This document shows, piece by piece, positions 37,581-45,580 of a stretch of DNA of 64,000 bases. Source of the DNA: Robiginitalea aurantiaca (GTDB lineage: Bacteria; Bacteroidota; Bacteroidia; Flavobacteriales; Flavobacteriaceae); assembly GCF_030380815.1 (NCBI RefSeq), contig NZ_JAUDUY010000004.1:310001-374000 (forward strand), written 5' to 3'. The position numbers and the translations under genes were made by a program. Below the pieces are notes generated by a model. The model made no database searches. It was not told where the DNA came from and saw nothing but the letters and a program-made list of their open reading frames with translations. Every line of letters starts with the position of its first letter. Within the stretch, counting starts at the first letter, position 1.

Positions 37581-39005
37581 TTATCGAATCCTGAAGATCC
37601 AAAGTGCATCCTTATAGCGACCGCCAAACTTGCTGTCACGTGCCTTACGCGCTTCCTGAATGCTATTATAGCGCTGCAGGTATACATAGTTGAATTTATT
37701 CGCACTCCGATAGAACGACTTGGGCTCCAGGCCGCGGTCAGCGAGTTCCTTCATAAACGCTTCATAATACTTTTTGGTCCCAAAGACATTGGTGATCAAG
37801 TAGAAGCCGGGCTCCAGGCCTTCTTCATCCACCTCCTGGTATTTTTCACCTTTTTCAGGGACAACCTCCTCATTGAGTGCCAGTGCTGCTTCCTCGGCTT
37901 TGGCAATGGAATCCCTTGTGCGCTGAAGGGCAAGCTCCTGATCCCTGGCAACGGCATCCAGCGAATCCCGTCTGCGGGCCGCCTCGGCTATGGCGCGCTC
38001 CTGAGCTTCGATTTCAGCCTCGAGTTCCGCCTGCTCAGCATCGGTCAAAGCCGCATCCTCCTCGGGCAGTTCCTCTTCGATTTCCTCCTGCAGGATGTCT
38101 GATTTCCTCGGACCAAAGGAGAATGCCATGACTACTTCGTAACTGGTATTCCCTCCAACCGGATTATCATTCGAACCAAATTCCATTAGCGCACCGATTG
38201 ACACCATTTCAAATAGCCTCACCCCTGCTCCCAGGGATGCCCCGTAAAAACTATTATAACCAGCCTGGGCCCAGTAAGATGGGGCAGACCAAAGGGCAGT
38301 CAGCCCCATTTGGTTATCGTATCCGGGAACGCGTCTATAGTAAACAAGGGGTTCAAGGGTGGTCATGGTCCCAGACTTATTTTCCATAACCGGGAACGAG
38401 TATCGCGCCATCACACTAAAAACCTTCTCATCTGATTCCGTCACCGCGCCACTTTCGGTAAAGTTGTAATCCAGCATGTTCTCCGAAGTTACACCAATGG
38501 CAAACTCCCTGATCTGAAGTTCAATGCCAGGCATAACCTGAAAAACAAAATCATCCACTTCACCATCGATAGGAAGTATGGGTTCTCCCGGATCAAGTCT
38601 GTCGTCTATCAGTTCTTGTTGATACCCAAAAACATTGACCCCAAAGGCAAGACTAAAATCTCCCCCAAGTGGTAAGTTGTAGGCAAAATTCAGCATTCCT
38701 CCAGTCTGTTGAAACAAGCCTGTATTGTGCTGGATAAACCCCGCACCATAAGACATGCGTTCCTGGCTCCTCATGTAACTCAGGTACAAAGTTGTTGGGT
38801 CAGCATCGATACCCTGCCATTGCCAGCGCGACCACAATGCCACCTGATTTTCATAATCCTGGCGCAGGGAATACGTCGGGTTAAACAGGTTGGAGTTGAA
38901 TTCCTGCAGGTTGTGTTGTCTGAAATCCGGGGGCAACTGAAGACTCTGGGTAAAAGCAGCTGTGCACATTGCGAAGAATAGCCCAATAATACCTTTCTTA
39001 ACCAT
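37581..39005 (-). CDS. PorP/SprF-family protein fused to coiled coil and SPOR-like tail
   Basis: A 474-residue outer-membrane protein. After a signal peptide (cleavage near FTQ-S, residue 20) the region 22-305 is a PorP/SprF-type beta barrel: FNPTYSLRQDYENQVALWSRWQW near residue 40, GAGFIQHNTGLFQQ and MLNFAYNLPLGG are typical. It continues into a highly charged Glu/Ala-rich coiled coil (about 310-395) and a C-terminal SPOR-like module (about 402-474: GFYLITNVFGTKKYYEAFM, then YVYLQRYNSIQEARKARD). PorP/SprF proteins anchor gliding or type IX secreted proteins. The tail is unusual and may bind peptidoglycan. No large SprB-like partner is adjacent. Confidence 0.83.
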   Translation of the reverse strand: MVKKGIIGLFFAMCTAAFTQSLQLPPDFRQHNLQEFNSNLFNPTYSLRQDYENQVALWSRWQWQGIDADPTTLYLSYMRSQERMSYGAGFIQHNTGLFQQTGGMLNFAYNLPLGGDFSLAFGVNVFGYQQELIDDRLDPGEPILPIDGEVDDFVFQVMPGIELQIREFAIGVTSENMLDYNFTESGAVTESDEKVFSVMARYSFPVMENKSGTMTTLEPLVYYRRVPGYDNQMGLTALWSAPSYWAQAGYNSFYGASLGAGVRLFEMVSIGALMEFGSNDNPVGGNTSYEVVMAFSFGPRKSDILQEEIEEELPEEDAALTDAEQAELEAEIEAQERAIAEAARRRDSLDAVARDQELALQRTRDSIAKAEEAALALNEEVVPEKGEKYQEVDEEGLEPGFYLITNVFGTKKYYEAFMKELADRGLEPKSFYRSANKFNYVYLQRYNSIQEARKARDSKFGGRYKDALWIFRIR

Positions 39006-39015
39006 TAGCCCCGCA

Positions 39016-39047
39016 TTGAATTAATGAAGATGAATATATTATATTTG
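39016..39047 (+). promoter_or_regulatory. Promoter of histidine-phosphatase lipoprotein gene
   Basis: TTG (39016-39018), a 21-base spacer, and TATATTTG (39040-39047), an exact TAnnTTTG. The ATG chosen for the gene lies 52 nt downstream. Confidence 0.7.
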
Positions 39048-39099
39048 TTAGCGCGTGCGCTTTTCGAGAGAGTCTCAAATGTACGGAAACCTACCAATT

Positions 39100-39645
39100 A
39101 TGAAAATTTTTCCTTATCTATTTTTAGGAATTTGCCTGTTAACGTTTTGGGGTTGTAAGGATACCCCGGTCGAATCCAAAATCGAGGTCAGCCCGGTTGT
39201 TTCAACCTATTATCTTATCCGGCATGCGGAAAAGGACCGGACAGATCCCGAAAACAAGGATCCGGAGCTCAATCAACGGGGATTGGGAAGGGCGATGCAC
39301 TGGGCCGAGATCTTCGACGATATCCCCCTGGACGCCATTTACTCCACGGATTATGCCCGAACTACCATGACTGCGGCGCCTTCAGCCGTAAAAAAAGATA
39401 TTACGGTTTCGTACTACGATCCGGAAATGTTGGGGATAGAGAGCTTCAAGGCTGAGACCATGGGAAAAAATGTACTCATCGTAGGTCATAGCAACTCAAC
39501 GCCTGCAATGGTCAACCGGTTAATTGGAGCGGAAACCTACGCTGCCATGGAAGACACGGATAACGGGAGCCTGTTCATCGTTACGCTAGTGGGAGAAACC
39601 CACTCCGTTGTGCGGTTGCATTTTAATTGTAATTGCCCGGAATAA
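39100..39645 (+). CDS. Histidine phosphatase (PGAM-like) lipoprotein
   Basis: A 181-residue lipoprotein (lipobox FWGC, Cys at about 19) with a histidine-phosphatase fold. The nucleophile motif is LIRHAEK, DYARTTMTA follows, and the second catalytic histidine is in IVGHSNSTP. The start MKIFPYLF was chosen because it begins the signal peptide; an ATG 15 codons earlier adds a non-signal extension. The substrate is unknown and the site is probably periplasmic. The last 23 bp overlap the converging DUF6503-like gene. Confidence 0.87.
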   Translation: MKIFPYLFLGICLLTFWGCKDTPVESKIEVSPVVSTYYLIRHAEKDRTDPENKDPELNQRGLGRAMHWAEIFDDIPLDAIYSTDYARTTMTAAPSAVKKDITVSYYDPEMLGIESFKAETMGKNVLIVGHSNSTPAMVNRLIGAETYAAMEDTDNGSLFIVTLVGETHSVVRLHFNCNCPE

Positions 39646-40372
39646 CCTCTACGTTTTCTAACTCCACAAGGGATAGCAATTCCAGGGCATCGCGGAGGTA
39701 AAGGGAATCCAGTTCTGCTACGGGCAAGGGGCCTTCGTATTTGTAATTTCTATAGTCCACAAAGCGCATCCCCCCGATCACTCGTTCGTTAAACGCCCTG
39801 CGAAAGCGCTTTCCACCGCCATTGGTATGGTATTCATACGCCAAAAATTCCGGCAAATACGTCCTGGCGTTGAACCAATAGACGAATACATCTTCGTAGT
39901 CCGTTCCTCCCCCCTCCTGATCGAAGGTGACCTGAACCTTGTAATATTCAGAATCCTCAAGGGTTACACGCCCCAGATAGGCCTTGTTTACCGCTGCGTC
40001 ATTCAGGCCGTTTGGCAAATACGCAAAGTAGTGCACTGAATTTACAGCCTCCGCCAGTTTCTGACGGGTACTGTCCGCTAACACTTGAGGCACCCCGTCA
40101 ATCTTTCTCTCAAAAGAAGCCCCGGCAAGCCGATCTTCAATAAGGGAAGAATCGGTCTGTGTTATCCGCATCAGCACCCGCTTACCGGATTCCCGGAAGG
40201 TGCGGTATTGGCGGTCCCGGAATGTAAACTGTATCACACTGGTGTGGTAGCGGTCTCCACCGGCAGCCTCAATGGCGCAATCTACGATCTGTTGGGCATC
40301 GGGAACGGTTTCTTTTCTCGACTGGCACGCAAAGGTCAGCAGTACGATTGGCAAAAGCAGGAATCTGTTCAT
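39623..40372 (-). CDS. Lipoprotein, probably DUF6503 family
   Basis: A 249-residue lipoprotein with lipobox LTFAC (Cys at about 16). The mature part, with IVDCAIEAAGGDRYHTSVIQF near residue 30 and EDVFVYWFNARTYLPEF near residue 160, looks like the LolA/LolB-related outer-membrane lipoprotein fold seen in DUF6503 proteins. The assignment rests on resemblance and no ligand can be named. A one-mismatch -7 box TATTTTCG ends 2 nt before the ATG. It converges on, and overlaps by 23 bp, the phosphatase gene. Confidence 0.78.
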   Translation of the reverse strand: MNRFLLLPIVLLTFACQSRKETVPDAQQIVDCAIEAAGGDRYHTSVIQFTFRDRQYRTFRESGKRVLMRITQTDSSLIEDRLAGASFERKIDGVPQVLADSTRQKLAEAVNSVHYFAYLPNGLNDAAVNKAYLGRVTLEDSEYYKVQVTFDQEGGGTDYEDVFVYWFNARTYLPEFLAYEYHTNGGGKRFRRAFNERVIGGMRFVDYRNYKYEGPLPVAELDSLYLRDALELLSLVELENVEVIPGNYN

Positions 40373-40461
40373 TGCGAAAATAATTGAAATGCAAAGGTGC
40401 TATTTTCCTGTGAATTAAATCAGACCCACCTTTTTCAAAAAGCGTTCCCCCTATTTTGTGC

Positions 40462-40469
40462 TATTTTTG
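40462..40469 (+). promoter_or_regulatory. -7 box of smpB, 4 nt from the ATG
   Basis: TATTTTTG matches TAnnTTTG exactly and is followed by CCTT and then the ATG at 40474. The transcript would start at or next to the start codon if the spacing seen at the SRP RNA gene holds. No -33 TTG was found at the usual distance. Confidence 0.55.
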
Positions 40470-40473
40470 CCTT

Positions 40474-40935
40474 ATGGAAAAGCGGATCAACATTAAGAAC
40501 AGGCGTGCCCGGTTCGATTATGAATTTCTGGATACCTATGTAGCCGGCATTGTGCTTTCCGGTACGGAAATCAAATCGATTCGCCAGGGCAAGGCATCCA
40601 TCACCGAGAGTTTCTGCGAATTCAATGAGCAGGGGGAACTCTTTGTGATCAATATGCAGGTTGAACTCTATTCCCACGGATCCCATTACAACCATCAGCC
40701 CAAAGCCTCCAGAAAACTATTGCTTCAGAAGCAGGAACTCAAAAAGCTTGAGAAGGCCGTAAAGACGAGTGGAAACACCATCATTCCCACAAACCTCTTT
40801 ATCAATGAAAGGGGGCTTGCCAAAATGAAAATCGCCTTAGCACGGGGTAAGAAAGAATACGACAAGCGTGAGACCATTAAAGACCGGGATTCAAAACGAC
40901 AACTGGATCGGGTCAAAAAAGCCTATAACAATTAA
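40474..40935 (+). CDS. smpB: SsrA-binding protein SmpB
   Basis: Binds tmRNA and delivers it to stalled ribosomes for trans-translation. The 153 residues show the usual barrel: [34 protein letters not shown], and [23 protein letters not shown], with a basic C-terminal tail [13 protein letters not shown] that enters the mRNA channel. The start [12 protein letters not shown] agrees with homologues; an ATG 6 codons upstream lies before the -7 box. It converges on pcm with 8 bp between stops. Confidence 0.97.
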   Translation: MEKRINIKNRRARFDYEFLDTYVAGIVLSGTEIKSIRQGKASITESFCEFNEQGELFVINMQVELYSHGSHYNHQPKASRKLLLQKQELKKLEKAVKTSGNTIIPTNLFINERGLAKMKIALARGKKEYDKRETIKDRDSKRQLDRVKKAYNN

Positions 40936-40943
40936 GCGAAAGC

Positions 40944-41585
40944 TTAGTTCTTATCTTCAAGCAAGGGAACAAAACGAAAGGTACCGCATTCCCGTCTCTC
41001 GAATTCCTTTTCTGAACTCCGCGTAATGAGCAACATCGTCTGACTGTCCTCCCCTACCGGAATGACGAGCCGGCCTCCGATCTTCAATTGGGAGAGGAGC
41101 GCCTTAGGAACTCTCGGAGCTCCTGCAGTTACAAGGATTCCGTCAAAAGGAGCTTCTTCCGGCATTCCCTTATAGCCATCTCCAAAGACAAAACGTTTCG
41201 GCCGATATCCCATTTTTTCAAAAAACAATTTCGTTTTCTTGAACAAACTGAGCTGTCGCTCCACGGTATAGACTTTAGCTTTTAAAAATAAAAGGACGGC
41301 AGTCTGGTAACCACTACCCGTTCCTATTTCCAAAACCTTATCCCCTGGCTTGATTTGCAGCAGTTCAGTCTGGTAAGCCACGGTATAGGGCTGTGATATG
41401 GTCTGATCCGCGGCAATGGGAAATGCCTTGTCCTGATAGGCGTGATGTTCAAAACCGCTATCCATAAAAAGGTGCCTCGGAATTGTGCGTATCGCCTCCA
41501 GTACATCAGCATTTTTAATGCCTTTGGAAGCAACCAAATCGGCGAGTTGGTTTCGTTTCCCTTTATGTTTTAGCGTATCCTTCAA
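40944..41585 (-). CDS. pcm: Protein-L-isoaspartate O-methyltransferase
   Basis: S-adenosylmethionine-dependent repair enzyme that methylates isoaspartyl residues in damaged proteins. PRHLFMDSGFEHHAYQDKAFPI, here named by its ends, is the substrate-binding motif, VLEIGTGSGYQTAVL binds SAM, and ILVTAGAPRVPKALLSQL follows. Homologues commonly begin at the KDTLKHKGKRNQL segment, which here would use a TTG codon (213 residues, start 41585). An ATG at 41627 would add 14 residues. The stop is certain, the start less so. Confidence 0.93.
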   Translation of the reverse strand: MKDTLKHKGKRNQLADLVASKGIKNADVLEAIRTIPRHLFMDSGFEHHAYQDKAFPIAADQTISQPYTVAYQTELLQIKPGDKVLEIGTGSGYQTAVLLFLKAKVYTVERQLSLFKKTKLFFEKMGYRPKRFVFGDGYKGMPEEAPFDGILVTAGAPRVPKALLSQLKIGGRLVIPVGEDSQTMLLITRSSEKEFERRECGTFRFVPLLEDKN

Positions 41586-41736
41586 GAATGCAAGGTTTGA
41601 TGCGAATTTAGAAAATCCCGGGAACACTAAAAGGATTTTTTACGCTTTGACTGCCCCTCGGGACGGGTCCTGAATTTTATACACCCATAGTTGGCGGGAA
41701 CTACGCCAATTCTGCGGGGAACTCATAAAGTATCAT

Positions 41737-41744
41737 TATTTTTG
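41737..41744 (+). promoter_or_regulatory. -7 box of the eight-gene run
   Basis: TATTTTTG, an exact TAnnTTTG match, 17 nt before the first ATG (41762). There is no TTG at 19-21 bases upstream. It is the only good promoter candidate ahead of the run 41762-48961. Confidence 0.5.
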
Positions 41745-41761
41745 AAAAAACAGGAAATCAC

Positions 41762-42742
41762 ATGTTGAAAGCAGGCGTTCTCGGGGCGGGTCATTTGGGC
41801 AAAATTCACCTGAGGTTGTTAAAAGAATCCTCCCGTTATGATTTAATCGGGTTTCACGACCCTGATATCATTCAGGGTAAGGCCGTATCCGAGGAATTCG
41901 GTATTCCTTACTATGAAAATATGAACGCGCTCATCGAGGCGGTCGACGTGGTCGATATTGTCACCCCCACCCTATCGCATTATGACTGCGCTAAAAAAGC
42001 CATCGGAAAAGGCAAGCATGTCTTTATTGAAAAACCGATTACACATACGCAGGAAGAAGCCAGGGAACTTATCGCACTATTACAGGCCAAAGGACTGAAG
42101 GGGCAGGTTGGCCATGTAGAGCGATTCAACCCCGCGTTTCAGGCTGTCAAACATCAGATTGCAGATCCGATGTTTATCGAAACCCATCGCCTAGCAGAAT
42201 TCAACCCCAGAGGTACCGACGTACCCGTGGTACTGGACCTGATGATTCACGATATCGATATTATCCTGAGTGTGGTACAATCGGAAGTCGCAGATATTCA
42301 GGCAAGTGGGGTTTCAGTAATCAGTAATTCCCCGGATATAGCCAATGCCCGGATTGCCTTTAAAAATGGATGTGTAGCCAACCTCACGGCAAGCAGAATA
42401 TCCCTTAAAAACATGCGGAAATCCCGATTCTTCCAACGCGATGCATACATTTCTGTAGATTTCCTGGAACGGAAGGTGGAGGTCGTAAAAATGAAAGATG
42501 CCCCGGAAGAACCAGGGGAATTTGATATGGTCTTGCAGAATGCAGAAGGAGCTAAAAAACAGATCTATTTCGAGAACCCGGAAATCGTTGCAAACAATCC
42601 GATCCTCGATGAACTCGAAGCCCTTGCCACTGCTATTGAAAAAGACGTCACCCCCCCGGTTCCACTGGAACAGGGTGCCCGTGCACTTGATGTGGCGCTG
42701 CGGATCATCCAGGCCTTTGAAACTTCAAAACTCAATGCATAA
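41762..42742 (+). CDS. Gfo/Idh/MocA-family oxidoreductase
   Basis: NAD(P)-dependent oxidoreductase of 326 residues. The Rossmann motif GAGHLGKIHL opens the protein, IVTPTLSHYDCA and the diagnostic HVFIEKPIT follow, and VGHVERFNPAF starts the C-terminal beta-sheet domain. The substrate is unknown; members act on sugars, inositols and bilin-like compounds. It heads a run of eight close genes. The next gene begins 24 bp after its stop. Confidence 0.9.
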   Translation: MLKAGVLGAGHLGKIHLRLLKESSRYDLIGFHDPDIIQGKAVSEEFGIPYYENMNALIEAVDVVDIVTPTLSHYDCAKKAIGKGKHVFIEKPITHTQEEARELIALLQAKGLKGQVGHVERFNPAFQAVKHQIADPMFIETHRLAEFNPRGTDVPVVLDLMIHDIDIILSVVQSEVADIQASGVSVISNSPDIANARIAFKNGCVANLTASRISLKNMRKSRFFQRDAYISVDFLERKVEVVKMKDAPEEPGEFDMVLQNAEGAKKQIYFENPEIVANNPILDELEALATAIEKDVTPPVPLEQGARALDVALRIIQAFETSKLNA

Positions 42743-42766
42743 CATTAGATAACTGTATACCAAATC

Positions 42767-43657
42767 ATGATACAAAATATAGCTGTCATCGGCGCTGGTA
42801 CTATGGGAAATGGAATTGCCCACGTATTTGCCCAAAATGGATTTAAGGTGCACCTTGTGGATATCTCTGAAAAAAGCCTTGAACGCGGCCTGAGCACCAT
42901 CGAAAAGAATCTGGATCGGATGTTGAACAAGGGAATACTCAATTCCGACCAGGTTAAAGACACCCTTGATAATATAAAGACCTTTACAGATCTGGCCAAA
43001 GGAGTTGTGGAGGCAGATCTCGTAGTGGAGGCAGCCACGGAAGAGGTAACCCTGAAGAAGAAAATATTCCGGGAGTTGGACGCCCATTGTCCTGAACAAA
43101 CGATTCTTGCCACCAATACCTCCTCGATTTCCATTACCGAGATCGGGGCAGTAACCAACCGGGCAGATAAAGTCATCGGCATGCATTTTATGAATCCGGT
43201 ACCGATAATGAAACTCGTAGAGGTGATTCGGGGCTACAATACGAGCGACCGGGTGACCGAAGAAATCCTGGCCCTATCGGCCAAACTTGGGAAAATACCT
43301 ACTGAGGTGAACGATTACCCCGGTTTTGTAGCCAACAGAATATTGATGCCCATGATCAACGAGGCTATTGAAAGCCTCTTTCACGGCGTGGCAGGGGTTG
43401 GTGAAATCGATACGGTGATGAAATTGGGAATGGGCCACCCCATGGGGCCACTCCAGCTCGCCGATTTTATCGGCCTGGACGTCTGCCTTTCCATTCTGGA
43501 AGTGCTCTATGATGGTTTTAAAAATCCCAAATACGCTCCATGCCCCCTGCTGGTTAAAATGGTAATGGCCGGGAAACTCGGGGTTAAATCGGGCGAAGGT
43601 TTCTACGATTACTCCGAATCCAGAAAAGCAGAGAAAATAGCTGCGCAATTCAGCTAA
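42767..43657 (+). CDS. 3-hydroxybutyryl-CoA dehydrogenase
   Basis: Single-domain 3-hydroxyacyl-CoA dehydrogenase (296 residues). The N-terminal NAD-binding site is AVIGAGTMGNGIAHVF; NTSSISITEIG, the catalytic-histidine stretch GMHFMNPVPIMKLVE, and the C-terminal dimer domain (PGFVANRILMPMINEA, MKLGMGHPMGPLQLADFIG) are all present. It acts in short-chain fatty-acid or butyryl-CoA metabolism. The DUF1015 gene begins 3 bp after its stop. Confidence 0.94.
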   Translation: MIQNIAVIGAGTMGNGIAHVFAQNGFKVHLVDISEKSLERGLSTIEKNLDRMLNKGILNSDQVKDTLDNIKTFTDLAKGVVEADLVVEAATEEVTLKKKIFRELDAHCPEQTILATNTSSISITEIGAVTNRADKVIGMHFMNPVPIMKLVEVIRGYNTSDRVTEEILALSAKLGKIPTEVNDYPGFVANRILMPMINEAIESLFHGVAGVGEIDTVMKLGMGHPMGPLQLADFIGLDVCLSILEVLYDGFKNPKYAPCPLLVKMVMAGKLGVKSGEGFYDYSESRKAEKIAAQFS

Positions 43658-43660
43658 TCC

Positions 43661-44908
43661 ATGGCTGAGGTAATTCCTTTCCAGGCCACACGTCCTGCCC
43701 CTGATAAAGTGGCCCATGTGGTGTCGCGATCTTATGACGAGTACCGGCCCAAGGAACGCAAAGCGGTTATGGCCTATAATCCCTTTTCGTTTCTCCACAT
43801 TATTGACCCGGGTTTTAAATTTCACAAAGAAGTACATGGGGCCCGGCGTTTTGCCATGGTACGCAATCGATACCTCGAATTCATGGAAGAGGGCATCCTG
43901 ATGCGGGAAAAGACACCTTCTTATTATCTATACCGGACACAGCAAGATACTTATACCTCATGTGGAATTTTTTGCGCTACCGCCACAGATGATTATCGGA
44001 ACGATGTAATACGCAAGCATGAGGAGACCCTTAGCTATAGGGAAACCCTCTTTGCCGACTATCTTCAGACTGTGAAATTCAATGCTGAACCCGTCCTGCT
44101 CACTTATCCTGACCAACCTCAGCTCGATTCCCTCTTCAGGGACATCATGAAGGAGACCCCTGAATATTTTTTCACCACAACAGACCAGGTGACACACCAA
44201 TTGTGGGTTATTTCAGATCCGGATCGCATTGAGGGAATCCAGAAGGGCTTCGCCAAGGTGGAGACCTTGTATATCGCCGATGGGCATCACCGCAGCGCCT
44301 CCTCCGACCTTCTTGCCCGCAGAATGCAGCAGATATCAAATCCTGCTGCAACGGGCACCTACGGATACTTTATGAGTTACCTCATCCCGCAGTCCCAATT
44401 GAGAATCCGATCTTTTAGCCGGTTACTTTCGGGAGTGGGCCATCAGTACACGGATGACATTCTGATTGGCCTGGATCGGCACTTCAGGATTCACGAAAAA
44501 GGCACAATGCCTTTTGAGCCTTCACAAAAACACGAGTTTTCGATGTATTTGCGGGGTGAATTTTATGCTTTAAAGCTCAGGAAGCATTCCCATTCCTTTG
44601 CGGATCCTCTGAGTGCGCTGGATACCCAAATCCTGTATCAAACCGTCTTAAAACCACTTTTCGGGGTTCAGGATCTCAGGAAGGATTCCAGAATACATTA
44701 TATCTGTGCGAGCCAGAACGCCATCAAGATGAAGAAATTGATCGATAAGGGAACCTTCGATATCGGTTTTGGGATGACTCCCGTAGACGTTGAAGAACTC
44801 AAGGCCATTTCAGATGCAGGGCTTAAAATGCCCCCTAAGAGCACCTTCATCGAACCCAAACTCCCCAGTGGGCTTACTATTTACGATTTCCAAAACCCGG
44901 ACCTATGA
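43661..44908 (+). CDS. DUF1015 family protein
   Basis: A 415-residue cytoplasmic protein of the DUF1015 family. It opens IPFQATRPAPDKVAHVVSRSYDEY (named by ends), contains AYNPFSFLHIIDP, and has the strongly conserved YIADGHHRSASS near residue 205. A DGHHR motif also occurs in the ParB/Srx-fold serine kinase SerK of archaea, so a kinase role is conceivable; this is only inference. It overlaps yggS by 4 nt (ATGA). Confidence 0.88.
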   Translation: MAEVIPFQATRPAPDKVAHVVSRSYDEYRPKERKAVMAYNPFSFLHIIDPGFKFHKEVHGARRFAMVRNRYLEFMEEGILMREKTPSYYLYRTQQDTYTSCGIFCATATDDYRNDVIRKHEETLSYRETLFADYLQTVKFNAEPVLLTYPDQPQLDSLFRDIMKETPEYFFTTTDQVTHQLWVISDPDRIEGIQKGFAKVETLYIADGHHRSASSDLLARRMQQISNPAATGTYGYFMSYLIPQSQLRIRSFSRLLSGVGHQYTDDILIGLDRHFRIHEKGTMPFEPSQKHEFSMYLRGEFYALKLRKHSHSFADPLSALDTQILYQTVLKPLFGVQDLRKDSRIHYICASQNAIKMKKLIDKGTFDIGFGMTPVDVEELKAISDAGLKMPPKSTFIEPKLPSGLTIYDFQNPDL

Positions 44909-45564
44909 GCATAAGCGAGAAACTACAGCAGATTGTAAAAACACTTCCTCCCGGGGTGACCCTGGTTGCTGTTTCCAAGACCAAAAGCGAAGATGATATC
45001 ATGAAAGCCTACACGGCAGGTCAGCGCGTTTTCGGAGAAAATAAGGTCCAGGAATTGGTGGGAAAATGGGAAGTGCTGCCCAAAGATATCCAATGGCATA
45101 TGATCGGGCATTTACAGCGAAATAAGGTGAAATATATTGCGGGATTTGTGACCTTAATCCACGGTGTTGACAGCCTTCGATTGCTCAGGGAGATAAATAA
45201 AAGAGCTGCCCAGGCTGACCGGATTCAGGATTGCCTGCTGCAGGTCCATATTGCCAGCGAATCCACAAAATTTGGTTTTGATCAGGCCGAAATCGCCGAG
45301 GCAATGGAGATCATCAAAGCAAAACAACTTCCTAACATACGGGTACGGGGCCTTATGGGAATGGCTACGTTCACGGAAGATCAGGCCCAGGTAAGGGGTG
45401 AATTCAGGTTTCTCAAGTCGCTGTTCGATGCGCTTGGAAAAGGAGATGAGACCTTTAATATCCTTTCCATGGGTATGAGCGGGGACTACCTTCTGGCAAT
45501 TGAGGAGGGCAGTACCATGGTGCGTTTGGGAAGTAGTATCTTTGGGAGTCGAAATACCCCCTGA
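44905..45564 (+). CDS. YggS/PROSC-type PLP homeostasis protein
   Basis: A 219-residue PLP-binding barrel that buffers pyridoxal phosphate and affects amino-acid pools. The PLP lysine is in TLVAVSKTKSED; GENKVQELVGKW, WHMIGHLQRNKVKYI, and the phosphate site LSMGMSGDYLLAIEEGSTMVRLG, named by its ends, are all typical. It overlaps the DUF1015 gene by 4 nt; the exonuclease gene begins 16 bp after its stop. Confidence 0.94.
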   Translation: MSISEKLQQIVKTLPPGVTLVAVSKTKSEDDIMKAYTAGQRVFGENKVQELVGKWEVLPKDIQWHMIGHLQRNKVKYIAGFVTLIHGVDSLRLLREINKRAAQADRIQDCLLQVHIASESTKFGFDQAEIAEAMEIIKAKQLPNIRVRGLMGMATFTEDQAQVRGEFRFLKSLFDALGKGDETFNILSMGMSGDYLLAIEEGSTMVRLGSSIFGSRNTP

Positions 45565-45580
45565 GGGGAAAAAGATTACT

